Below are positions 21,199 through 27,015 of a stretch of 29,864 nt of DNA, piece by piece. A model generated the notes under the pieces. The model saw only the letters and a list, made by a program, of their open reading frames with translations, did not search any database and had not been told where the DNA came from. The translations under genes were made by a program, and so were the position numbers. Source of the DNA: a virus. The stretch lies in IMG/VR virus record IMGVR_UViG_3300009285_000602, positions 1 to 29,864 of that record, one strand, 5' to 3'. The first letter of the stretch is position 1; each line of letters begins with the position of its first letter.

Positions 21199-21939
21199 CT
21201 ATTCCTTCGGCCCACTTAGCCATGCCCGAATATCCTTATCGAACCCTTCCACGCTCGCGTCCGTGCCGGGGTGCATTGCCATGCCATTGATCACAGTTTC
21301 GCTAGCCGTCACGATGTGGGCGCCAGCCATAAACGCCGAGGAACCATCGCGCGCCGTCCGAATACTCCCCGCGATGATTTCTGAATCCGCCCTATCCTGG
21401 TCCAACATGAGTCTCAATTCTCGCACCGCGTCCTCTGGACATTCCGTATCAGGCGTTACGTTCGCCAAATACCTGTCCATCGCACGGCACCAAAACAGGC
21501 TGATATATTTCGCGCGCGCACATTGCGCGAGAATCCCCTGTTCAACGCTGAAAATACACGTCGCGTTCACAGCGAGACCGTCTGCCGTCAACTCAGAAAT
21601 CACGTCCACATACGACACACCGCGGTAAGAAATTGGTATCTTGATAACCGGGCCAAAACACTTTTCCTCAATCAGCACATCGTAAATGTCATGCGCCGCG
21701 TCCACCATTGTGCTTTTATCAAGCGTCAGCACTTCGACACTCAAGGTCTCAAACTTGTCCACGTTCGCATGTTCTCGAATCGCATCACATACGCGCCGAA
21801 GCCCAGCCTCATAAGATTCCGTCTTTACCGTCTTCGCCATCAGCGACGGGTTCGTCGTTACGCCGGAAATTGGTCCGCGCCCACGGTTCAACACGCGGGC
21901 GATCACGTCCGGGTCCGCTGAATCAAGAAACAGTTTCAT
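21199..21939 (-). CDS. talC: Transaldolase (TalC/FSA type)
   Basis: A 246-residue protein with a good AGGAG 6 nt before the ATG. Hallmarks of the small transaldolase/fructose-6-phosphate aldolase group are MKLFLDSADPDVI at the start, GVTTNPSLMAKT (about residues 26-37), the Schiff-base lysine strand VIKIPIS and NATCIFSVEQ. The length is somewhat above the usual ~215-220. Transaldolase interconverts sedoheptulose-7-phosphate plus glyceraldehyde-3-phosphate with erythrose-4-phosphate plus fructose-6-phosphate. TalC is a known auxiliary gene in cyanophages. Here the sugar kinase and adenylyltransferase neighbours suggest it supplies sedoheptulose-7-phosphate. Confidence 0.85.
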   Translation of the reverse strand: MKLFLDSADPDVIARVLNRGRGPISGVTTNPSLMAKTVKTESYEAGLRRVCDAIREHANVDKFETLSVEVLTLDKSTMVDAAHDIYDVLIEEKCFGPVIKIPISYRGVSYVDVISELTADGLAVNATCIFSVEQGILAQCARAKYISLFWCRAMDRYLANVTPDTECPEDAVRELRLMLDQDRADSEIIAGSIRTARDGSSAFMAGAHIVTASETVINGMAMHPGTDASVEGFDKDIRAWLSGPKE

Positions 21940-21951
21940 ATCATTCTCCTT

Positions 21952-21984
21952 TCATTTGTCTACCGTTTCCTCTTTGCTGTTCAT
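21952..21984 (-). CDS. Possible 10-codon leader peptide before the transaldolase
   Basis: Minus-strand ATG at 21984 with AGGAG just upstream, then ten codons (MNSKEETVDK) and a TGA. The start region (AGGAGAATGACATGAA) nearly duplicates that of the transaldolase (AGGAGAATGATATGAA), so it may be a duplicated initiation region or a small regulatory peptide. No other support. Confidence 0.3.
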   Translation of the reverse strand: MNSKEETVDK

Positions 21985-21994
21985 GTCATTCTCC

Positions 21995-22426
21995 TCAGTT
22001 CTCCAGCTTACGCATACGATCCAACGTCTCGCGCGCGTCCTGTGTCCGTCCATCTACAATCAAATACGAATCCCGCGCCGAATCCGGCGTGCTCGTTTCG
22101 ATGATAACACAACCCGATTCGCCAGTAACGCTCTGATGCACCATGCCGCGCGGAATGTTGATCGTATCGCCCGCGCGCAGCGGAACCGCATTGTCACAAG
22201 CGCGACCAACGCGGAATATCACAACCACCCCACCTTCGAGCACATAGTAAGATTCGCTTTTGACCAGATGGTATTCCATGCTACCGACGGCCCACGGCGT
22301 CATCCGCAGGATTTTCGAGGTGTACGCGCCGGTATCAATCACCGTTGTGATACCACCCCAGTACTTTATTTCTTCCGCCGCCCGCGTGGGTTTTGGAACG
22401 TCGCTCTCTCTGAATCCAAATGACAT
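21995..22426 (-). CDS. Cupin, sugar-phosphate isomerase-like
   Basis: A 143-residue single-domain cupin. The first cupin motif appears as MEYHLVKSESYYVLEGGVVV (His, Glu ligands; around residues 50-69) and the second as LRAGDTINIPRGMVHQSV (around 82-99), followed by VIIETSTPDS, a feature of phosphomannose-isomerase-type and sugar-lyase cupins. The start has AAGGA upstream and lies 1 nt after the kinase stop. In a sugar-nucleotide cassette it may isomerise or epimerise a sugar phosphate or ADP-sugar. Substrate unknown. Confidence 0.75.
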   Translation of the reverse strand: MSFGFRESDVPKPTRAAEEIKYWGGITTVIDTGAYTSKILRMTPWAVGSMEYHLVKSESYYVLEGGVVVIFRVGRACDNAVPLRAGDTINIPRGMVHQSVTGESGCVIIETSTPDSARDSYLIVDGRTQDARETLDRMRKLEN

Positions 22427-22427
22427 A

Positions 22428-23297
22428 TCACACCATCCTTTCTAGGAAATCCCCTAGTGTTGGCGGGTTCGGCCCGCGCGTCAGACACGCAAGGCCAGCC
22501 CATACGTTTGCCATTCTCACCGCCTTATCTACACCCAACGAGTTCCATGTTGCCGCTAACATCGCGATAAACGCATCGCCAGCGCCACAGGTATCTACCG
22601 CTCCATCACCTAACTCAATCGCCGCGACGTGCTGCGTGCCTGCATCAGTACACACATCCGCACCGAGCGCGCCGCGTGTCACTACGACCGCCGACCGCGC
22701 GCGCAGGACTTGCACGCGCCCTAGCCGGTCAATAACGTCGCGCGCTTCTCTCTCGTTCAACACAAACACGTCCGCGCCCGTGTACCACTCATGGTTGCCC
22801 GCGTTCTGGCTCATTTGCGACGCGACAAACAAAGTTTTGTTTTGCACATGACATTCCCCCACAATCCGCTCCGCTAGTGGCCGCGTTAGCAAGCCGTGCC
22901 GATAGTCGGCCACGATCACTACATCAGCCTCAGTAATACTATCAGTCAACCGTGCGTCAACGCATCGCTCACGTTCCGCGTCATCAAGAGCGCCTGTCCA
23001 ATCCTCGTCGATCTGGAGTAGCTTGTATCCGTCCACCCAGTATCGCCGCTTAATCATGCAGCAGTCGCGCGGCGTCGTTAGAAACTTGTGTTGAACACCG
23101 AGCGCTTCCAAGTTTCGCACAACAAGAGCCGCGCCGCCGAGCGTTGATTCTCGGCGTTCATACCGGGCGACAATGGTAGGCGTCTCCGCAGATATCCCTG
23201 CGGCTGTCGCGTAAATCGCCTCATCGCCTATGGCGTCGCCGACGACCACGATACGGACGCTTGGAAACACCTGTGCAATATCATACCCGTTTGTCAT
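22428..23297 (-). CDS. PfkB-family sugar kinase, HldE N-domain-like
   Basis: A 289-residue kinase. The ATG at 23297 has AGGGAG 8 nt upstream; the frame extends 9 codons further. It begins like heptose-7-phosphate kinases: VVVGDAIGDEAIYATAAGIS, then AETPTIVARYERRESTLGGA and KRRYWVDGYKLLQIDED. The PfkB signature DTCGAGDAFIA holds the catalytic Asp (about residues 235-245). Compared with HldE about 25 residues are missing before KRRYW. HldE-N phosphorylates C1 of D-glycero-D-manno-heptose-7-phosphate. It overlaps the upstream fusion gene by 17 nt. The heptose substrate is inferred from similarity and partners. Confidence 0.8.
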   Translation of the reverse strand: MTNGYDIAQVFPSVRIVVVGDAIGDEAIYATAAGISAETPTIVARYERRESTLGGAALVVRNLEALGVQHKFLTTPRDCCMIKRRYWVDGYKLLQIDEDWTGALDDAERERCVDARLTDSITEADVVIVADYRHGLLTRPLAERIVGECHVQNKTLFVASQMSQNAGNHEWYTGADVFVLNEREARDVIDRLGRVQVLRARSAVVVTRGALGADVCTDAGTQHVAAIELGDGAVDTCGAGDAFIAMLAATWNSLGVDKAVRMANVWAGLACLTRGPNPPTLGDFLERMV

Positions 23298-24153
23298 GGT
23301 CAACTCCCTTCCTGATTTGCTCAATCACACCCGTCGTACTTCGACCCTCAACCAAGGGAAATAACACGATTCGCACCGCGTCCGGCACGTTATCCCGCTG
23401 CCGTACCTGGGCCTCCGTCCATTCACCTCCTTTGACATACACATTCGGACGCACACTAGTCAACAGGGCTGTCGGAGATTGCTCACCAAACACAATCACC
23501 TCGTCTACATATCGTAATGATTCAAGCAATAGCCTCCGGTCCCGTTCGTTGTTAATGGGCCGGCACGGCCCCTTGATTGCGCGCACGGATTCGTCGTTAT
23601 TGATTCCCACCACCAAATACGAACCGAGACATTTCGCGAACTGCAACAGCCGGAGGTGGCCTTCATGCAGAATGTCGTAACAGCCCGTGGCGAGTACCGT
23701 TTTTCCGCACGGGTCCGCGTCAACGCGCCGGATGCGTTTTACATGACGACCCGCGCCGAAGTCCGCCGCGAGCCACGCCATTACGATATCCTTTATCTCT
23801 AGGAAATGGTTGTACCACGCCCCAAGACATAGGATGTTCGCATCGTTATGCTCACGGGACAGTTCTGCGCCACGTACCGACTGCACCTGAACGGCTCGCG
23901 CGCCTACCGTTTTGTTGGCGACAATACACATCCCTGCGCCCGTGCCACAGATTAGGATTCCCCGATCCGCGCCACCTGATACAACGATTTGCGCGACCTG
24001 CCGGGCATAGTCCACGTAGTCAACCCGTTCGCCCTTGCGGAACGGGCCGATGTCGATAGTCCGCACGTCCGGCATTGCCGCTAACGCGCTGACCAGAACG
24101 CTTTTCGCGGCATACCCATTATGGTCCGATGCCAAAACAATCAGCATTGCCAT
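23281..24153 (-). CDS. RpiB-like isomerase fused to HldE C-domain-like adenylyltransferase
   Basis: A 290-residue fusion. Residues 1-144 are RpiB/LacAB-like: LASDHNGYAAK (Asp10, His11), VDYVDYARQVA, ILICGTGAGMCIVANK (Cys69) and REHNDANILCLGAW. Residues 151-281 match the HldE adenylyltransferase domain: TGCYDILHEGHLRLL (HxGH), VVGINNDESVRAIKG, CRPINNERDR, RPNVYVKGGEW and EGRSTTGVIEQI. In E. coli this domain is fused to the kinase and makes ADP-heptose from heptose-1-phosphate. Here the kinase is the next gene and the fusion partner is an isomerase. The RpiB part might replace GmhA, but ribose-5-phosphate isomerase activity is equally possible. AAGGA lies 6 nt before the ATG. Confidence 0.88.
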   Translation of the reverse strand: MAMLIVLASDHNGYAAKSVLVSALAAMPDVRTIDIGPFRKGERVDYVDYARQVAQIVVSGGADRGILICGTGAGMCIVANKTVGARAVQVQSVRGAELSREHNDANILCLGAWYNHFLEIKDIVMAWLAADFGAGRHVKRIRRVDADPCGKTVLATGCYDILHEGHLRLLQFAKCLGSYLVVGINNDESVRAIKGPCRPINNERDRRLLLESLRYVDEVIVFGEQSPTALLTSVRPNVYVKGGEWTEAQVRQRDNVPDAVRIVLFPLVEGRSTTGVIEQIRKGVDHDKRV

Positions 24154-24172
24154 TCATTTCCTTTCGTTGTTC

Positions 24173-24246
24173 GTTACCGTGCCTTACCCGTCCGGTCCGG
24201 TCCGGTCCTCTCCGTTTCCGTCCGTGCTCACGTTGCCGTGCAAACG
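24173..24246 (-). repeat. Pentamer-periodic repeat array B
   Basis: A short member of the same family: runs of GGTCC pentamers (plus strand) between degenerate anchors GTTACCGTGCC and CGTTGCCGTGC. It lies directly upstream of the fusion gene and overlaps the C-terminal codons of the 69-residue upstream ORF. The sequence between array and start (CAACGAAAGGAAA, minus strand; plus 24157-24169) recurs exactly next to array D (24961-24973). Confidence 0.75.
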
Positions 24247-24393
24247 CTGCCGTTTCCCGGATATCGCACGCAGCCTCCCCGCGCCAAAATAGGCTGCCCG
24301 TTCCCGCGTCACCGTCACCTCAAAATCATCCCAATTAAACAGGGCAGCCGTGAGATTTTCCCTCGCAATCAGCACACGCTTTTTTGTATACAT
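24184..24393 (-). CDS. Small unknown protein running into array B
   Basis: A 69-residue protein from the ATG at 24393, with GGAG 8 nt upstream. It begins MYTKKRVLIARENLTAALFN and has WDDFEVTVTRERAAYFGAG in the middle. The last ~18 residues are encoded by repeat array B and are low in complexity, so the natural stop may have been lost and replaced by repeat sequence. No family recognised. Confidence 0.5.
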   Translation of the reverse strand: MYTKKRVLIARENLTAALFNWDDFEVTVTRERAAYFGAGRLRAISGKRQRLHGNVSTDGNGEDRTGPDG

Positions 24394-24410
24394 GTTTGCA
24401 TCTCCAGACC

Positions 24411-24450
24411 TTGCCAATCCCGTCCGCTCCGCTCCGCGCCTGCCATTCCT
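24411..24450 (-). repeat. Pentamer-periodic repeat fragment C
   Basis: Plus-strand TTGCC AATCC CGTCC GCTCC GCTCC GCGCC TGCC ATTCC, the same NNNCC pattern without a complete anchor. It lies in the gap between two small genes, again just upstream of a ribosome binding site. Confidence 0.6.
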
Positions 24451-24955
24451 ATGCGGAAACAGAAAGCGGCAGCAACAACTGTTTCACGCGCCGCGCTTGG
24501 TCTTTCTCAGCGCGTTTGACAACCTTGTCCATCGCCGCGAATATCGGAGCCAACTGTTTTAGTTGACTATATTGGCGACGCACCCGCGTCAACTCCGCCA
24601 GTGCCTGAGAGAAATATTCCTCTTGCCACGCGGGCGTCCGCAATACGTCCAGAAACTCGCGGTATCCGCCACCCGGCTGCGCGTGGTCTGACGGTAAACT
24701 CACAAACACCTTCACCGGATCATCGCACTCCGTGATAACCTGGACATTCACGCGGATGATTTCCCGCGCTTGCCGCAACCGATGCTGATAGGCCGCTACC
24801 GTATCATCCCACTCAAACAAATCATGCAAAATATTCTTTTTCGCTTCGGCCCTGCGCAACACGTGTTCAGCGCATAACAACCCATCGTGTTCGCCAGCAA
24901 TGTCTCTTAATTCCGCCACAATCCGATCTCTGTCTACCGGTTTTTCCTCGCTCAT
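24449..24955 (-). CDS. Conserved helical phage protein of unknown function
   Basis: A 168-residue protein, mostly helical. It contains ILHDLFEWDDTVAAYQHRLR and QAREIIRVNVQVI (about residues 42-75), a pattern I associate with a widespread uncharacterised phage protein in early regions. The C-terminal part is a likely coiled coil (YFSQALAELTRVRRQYSQLK, KVVKRAEKDQARRVKQL). AAAGGAAA lies just upstream of the ATG in the sequence that also precedes the RpiB fusion. No catalytic motif. Confidence 0.7.
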   Translation of the reverse strand: MSEEKPVDRDRIVAELRDIAGEHDGLLCAEHVLRRAEAKKNILHDLFEWDDTVAAYQHRLRQAREIIRVNVQVITECDDPVKVFVSLPSDHAQPGGGYREFLDVLRTPAWQEEYFSQALAELTRVRRQYSQLKQLAPIFAAMDKVVKRAEKDQARRVKQLLLPLSVSA

Positions 24956-24979
24956 TTCCGTTTCCTTTCGTTGTCGTTT

Positions 24980-24995
24980 TGGTTCAACCGAACCA
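24980..24995 (-). other. Hairpin between array D and downstream gene
   Basis: TGGTTC and GAACCA flank AACC, giving a perfect 6-bp hairpin. It lies between array D and the ribosome binding site of the 168-residue protein. No T-run follows, so a terminator role is doubtful. Confidence 0.35.
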
Positions 24996-25403
24996 GTCCT
25001 GTCCTATCCGAATCATACCGTGCCTGCGTCACCGTGCCTTGCCGGTCCCTTCCGATCCGGTCCGCTCCCATCCGTACCTGCGTCGCCGTGCAGAGCCCTG
25101 CCTGGCCCCTCCGATCCGATCCGATCCACGCCTGCGTCACCGTGCCTTGCCGGTCCCTTCCGATCCGCTCCGCTCCGCTCCGTACCTGCGTCACCGTGCA
25201 GAGCCCTGCCTGGCCCCTCCGATCCCATCCGATCCACGCCTGCGTCACCGTGCCCGGCCCTGCCGCTCCGATCCGATCCATTCCACTCCGTTCCGTGCCT
25301 GCGTCACAGTGCAGGGCCTTGCCCATCCGATCCATTCCCGTCCCAGCCAGGCCTGGCCGCGCCTCTCCTATCCCTTCCGCTCCATGCCTGCGTCGCCGTG
25401 CAA
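24996..25403 (-). repeat. Pentamer-periodic (GGNNN) repeat array D
   Basis: The largest array, in a 450-nt gap without a convincing gene. Anchors (TGCGTCRCCGTGC, one with CAGTGC) start at 25025, 25079, 25133, 25187, 25241, 25300 and 25389. Spacings are 54, 54, 54, 54, 59 and 89 nt, all 4 modulo 5; between anchors the plus strand is NNNCC pentamers, often GATCC or GCTCC. Units 1+2 (25025-25132) and 3+4 (25133-25240) are a 108-bp tandem duplication with about five differences. ORFs crossing it are by-products of its composition. Confidence 0.9.
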
Positions 25404-25405
25404 CG

Positions 25406-25600
25406 CTACAACCACGCGGCCTTGCGAAAAATCACAGAGCGGGCTTTCGCGTCGAAACGATTTTGCACATAAGCCGTCGTTCCGCGAATGCGAAACGTCG
25501 CGGTTTTCCATCTCCGCCGTCCATCCTCAATATCATGCAGTTCCGCCCGTAATCGTTTCAACTCCTGTTCGATTTCCATTTCCCGTTTTACCGTATCCAT
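25406..25600 (-). CDS. Small protein with short segment related to the next upstream gene
   Basis: A 64-residue protein; AAGGA lies 9 nt before the ATG. The first half is a charged coiled coil (MDTVKREMEIEQELKRLRAE). The second half, FRIRGTTAYVQNRFDAKARS, closely resembles FNIRGNAPFVQNAFPEKARN in the 219-residue protein just upstream, suggesting a partial duplication. It stops 2 nt before array D begins. It may be a truncated paralogue or a small partner of that protein. Confidence 0.6.
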   Translation of the reverse strand: MDTVKREMEIEQELKRLRAELHDIEDGRRRWKTATFRIRGTTAYVQNRFDAKARSVIFRKAAWL

Positions 25601-25639
25601 CCGTCACATCCTTTCTAGTTCATCCCTTCTGCCGCACTA

Positions 25640-26299
25640 CTACCCAAGGATATCAAATGTGCCCCAGCCCATCCCGCACGACTTTTTGCTGTCAGGACGC
25701 CCCTCGCCAACACCCACCTGTATCCCAGCCCGCATAAGCAGATTTGCGCAATCTTGGAGGGTGAACAGGTCCGCATCGTATCGTACCCGGACGGTTGCCT
25801 CCCAACCTGGGTCCCACATCGGACGGGGCCGCAGATCAACCCCGCCCTTTTCAGGCCGCACATACATCTCAGAATAGTGCGGCTCGCCATTAGTGATCTT
25901 GACCAGCGGGTACCCGTCTCGCGAAAATCCGTCCGCGACGATGAATATCGCCTGTTTCGCGCGCGTCATCATGAACCCAACCGTTTTACATGCAGATACC
26001 ATGGCCGCCCGAAACGCTGACGCGGGAATACCCGCCCACCCATCCGTTGACACGTGTTTCGCGTTTTCATATGCCGCCTGGAAATCTTTCGGTTCCCTCT
26101 TCTTGCCCTTTTTGCCGGTGCTGCCTGCCTCCTGCGTCGCGCGAATCTCGTTCCGCGCTTTCTCCGGGAATGCGTTCTGCACAAACGGCGCATTGCCCCG
26201 GATGTTGAACTCGGCCACTTTGAAGTTCGGTGCGCCGATCACCAGATTCACATTCAACTGGTTCATTGTTTTCTCGCCTGACTCGTTTTTCTTACCCAT
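25640..26299 (-). CDS. Conserved phage protein, function unknown
   Basis: A 219-residue protein; AGGAG is 6 nt before the ATG, and the gene overlaps the upstream nuclease by 8 nt. Recognisable conserved parts are FNIRGNAPFVQNAFPEKAR (about residues 33-51), KHVSTDGWAGIPASAFRAAM with SACKTVGFMMTRAK, the middle PRPMWDPGW and the C-terminal QVGVGEGRPDSKKSCGMGWG. I recall this as a family present in many phages near replication and recombination genes, without an assigned role. The Gly-rich C-terminal motif may form a nucleic-acid or nucleotide-binding loop; that is speculation. Confidence 0.75.
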   Translation of the reverse strand: MGKKNESGEKTMNQLNVNLVIGAPNFKVAEFNIRGNAPFVQNAFPEKARNEIRATQEAGSTGKKGKKREPKDFQAAYENAKHVSTDGWAGIPASAFRAAMVSACKTVGFMMTRAKQAIFIVADGFSRDGYPLVKITNGEPHYSEMYVRPEKGGVDLRPRPMWDPGWEATVRVRYDADLFTLQDCANLLMRAGIQVGVGEGRPDSKKSCGMGWGTFDILG

Positions 26300-26633
26300 G
26301 TTCGTCTCCTTCTGTTTTTCGTTTCCCAGGATATCTCGTCAACCACGCTCTAACTCCTATCACGGCAAGACCATCGTCTATGCTGAAAACTTCGTATGCC
26401 GGGGAACCCCTCCATTCCGCGAAGAACCGCTTCTGCGCTTCTGTTTTAGTCCTATGAGACGGCGGCTTGCTACCGTCCTTGATCTCGATTTTGTAATCCA
26501 CTCCGTGAAACCCTACGAGCAAATCCGTCGGCGCGTGCAACACAATCACAGACGCGCCAGCCGCCCGGAGCGCATCAACAATCGCCTGCTGATTAGCGTC
26601 CTTCCGCCGCGCATATTTTGGAATAACCGTCAT
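26292..26633 (-). CDS. VRR-NUC-like PD-(D/E)XK nuclease
   Basis: A 113-residue protein with IPKYARRKDANQQAIVDALR (residues 4-23), then TDLLVGFHG (Asp) and YKIEIKDGSKPP (Glu-x-Lys), the catalytic triad spacing of small PD-(D/E)XK enzymes. The TEAQKRFFAEWRGSPAYEVF segment also fits the family, which includes VRR-NUC and Holliday-junction-resolving or structure-specific nucleases common in phages. It lies in the replication cluster and probably processes branched DNA. Confidence 0.75.
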   Translation of the reverse strand: MTVIPKYARRKDANQQAIVDALRAAGASVIVLHAPTDLLVGFHGVDYKIEIKDGSKPPSHRTKTEAQKRFFAEWRGSPAYEVFSIDDGLAVIGVRAWLTRYPGKRKTEGDEHG

Positions 26634-26642
26634 GACAACCTC

Positions 26643-26918
26643 CTAACCCGCAGCCCCTATTTCCGAGATAAACGCCTGAACGGCATTCTCCGCGCCGCGC
26701 CGCACCCCATCCGCGCAGATACCAGCGCCCTCGTCAATACTCACATAACCGAAAAATGTGTAAGGCGCTGAAACATGCCGTATTCCCGCCCCCCATCGCC
26801 ACGTATTATCACGCTCACTGTGATAATACCATGCCTCAATACACACATTCCCACTTGTGGCAAACACCGCCTCAAAACTCTCCGGGCGGGTTTCCTTCCA
26901 CGTTACATCCGTTTTCAT
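26643..26918 (-). CDS. Small phage protein of unknown function
   Basis: A 91-residue protein from the ATG at 26918, chosen for AAAGGAG 8 nt upstream; an in-frame ATG at 26936 is less well placed. The sequence alternates strands with many aromatics (FEAVFATSGNVCIEAWYYHS, TWRWGAGIRHV, YTFFGYVSIDEGAGICADGV), suggesting a small alpha+beta fold. No family was recognised. It sits between the helicase loader and the nuclease gene in the early operon. Confidence 0.6.
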   Translation of the reverse strand: MKTDVTWKETRPESFEAVFATSGNVCIEAWYYHSERDNTWRWGAGIRHVSAPYTFFGYVSIDEGAGICADGVRRGAENAVQAFISEIGAAG

Positions 26919-26961
26919 GTCGTTCGCTCCTTTCATTTTCAGACCAACGCATTCAATCTCC

Positions 26962-27012
26962 TCAAAATGGCACGCCTTCGCGCATACAACGATGACAAAT
27001 GTCTATCTCCAT
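26962..27012 (-). CDS. Possible 16-codon peptide after the helicase loader
   Basis: ATG at 27012, two bases after the loader stop and preceded by GAGGAG, encodes MEIDICHRCMREGVPF. The CHRC motif and the good ribosome binding site are notable, but at this length chance cannot be excluded. Confidence 0.35.
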   Translation of the reverse strand: MEIDICHRCMREGVPF

Positions 27013-27015
27013 TGC

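Noticed and set aside
20037-21290. 417-residue plus-strand ORF
   Set aside because: Lies antisense to the ParB-like, Cys-rich and HAD genes and array A; composition is that of a shadow frame and no promoter or ribosome binding site was seen.
24952-25335. 127-residue minus-strand ORF across array D
   Set aside because: Its sequence is only a translation of the GGNNN repeat. The 5-nt period favours open frames by chance, and the real gene next to it has its own ribosome binding site.
25025-25402. CRISPR array
   Set aside because: Anchors are only 13 nt, spacings vary by multiples of 5, and the spacers are themselves periodic and related to each other. No cas genes were seen.
24979-25737. 252-residue plus-strand ORF and similar frames over array D
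   Set aside because: Pro/Ser/Arg-rich translation of the pentamer repeats in several overlapping frames, without start signals, running into a well-supported minus-strand gene.
26884-26952. 22-codon ORF before and overlapping the 91-residue gene
   Set aside because: Has GGAG upstream but overlaps the better-placed start at 26918 in another frame, and its composition is unremarkable.
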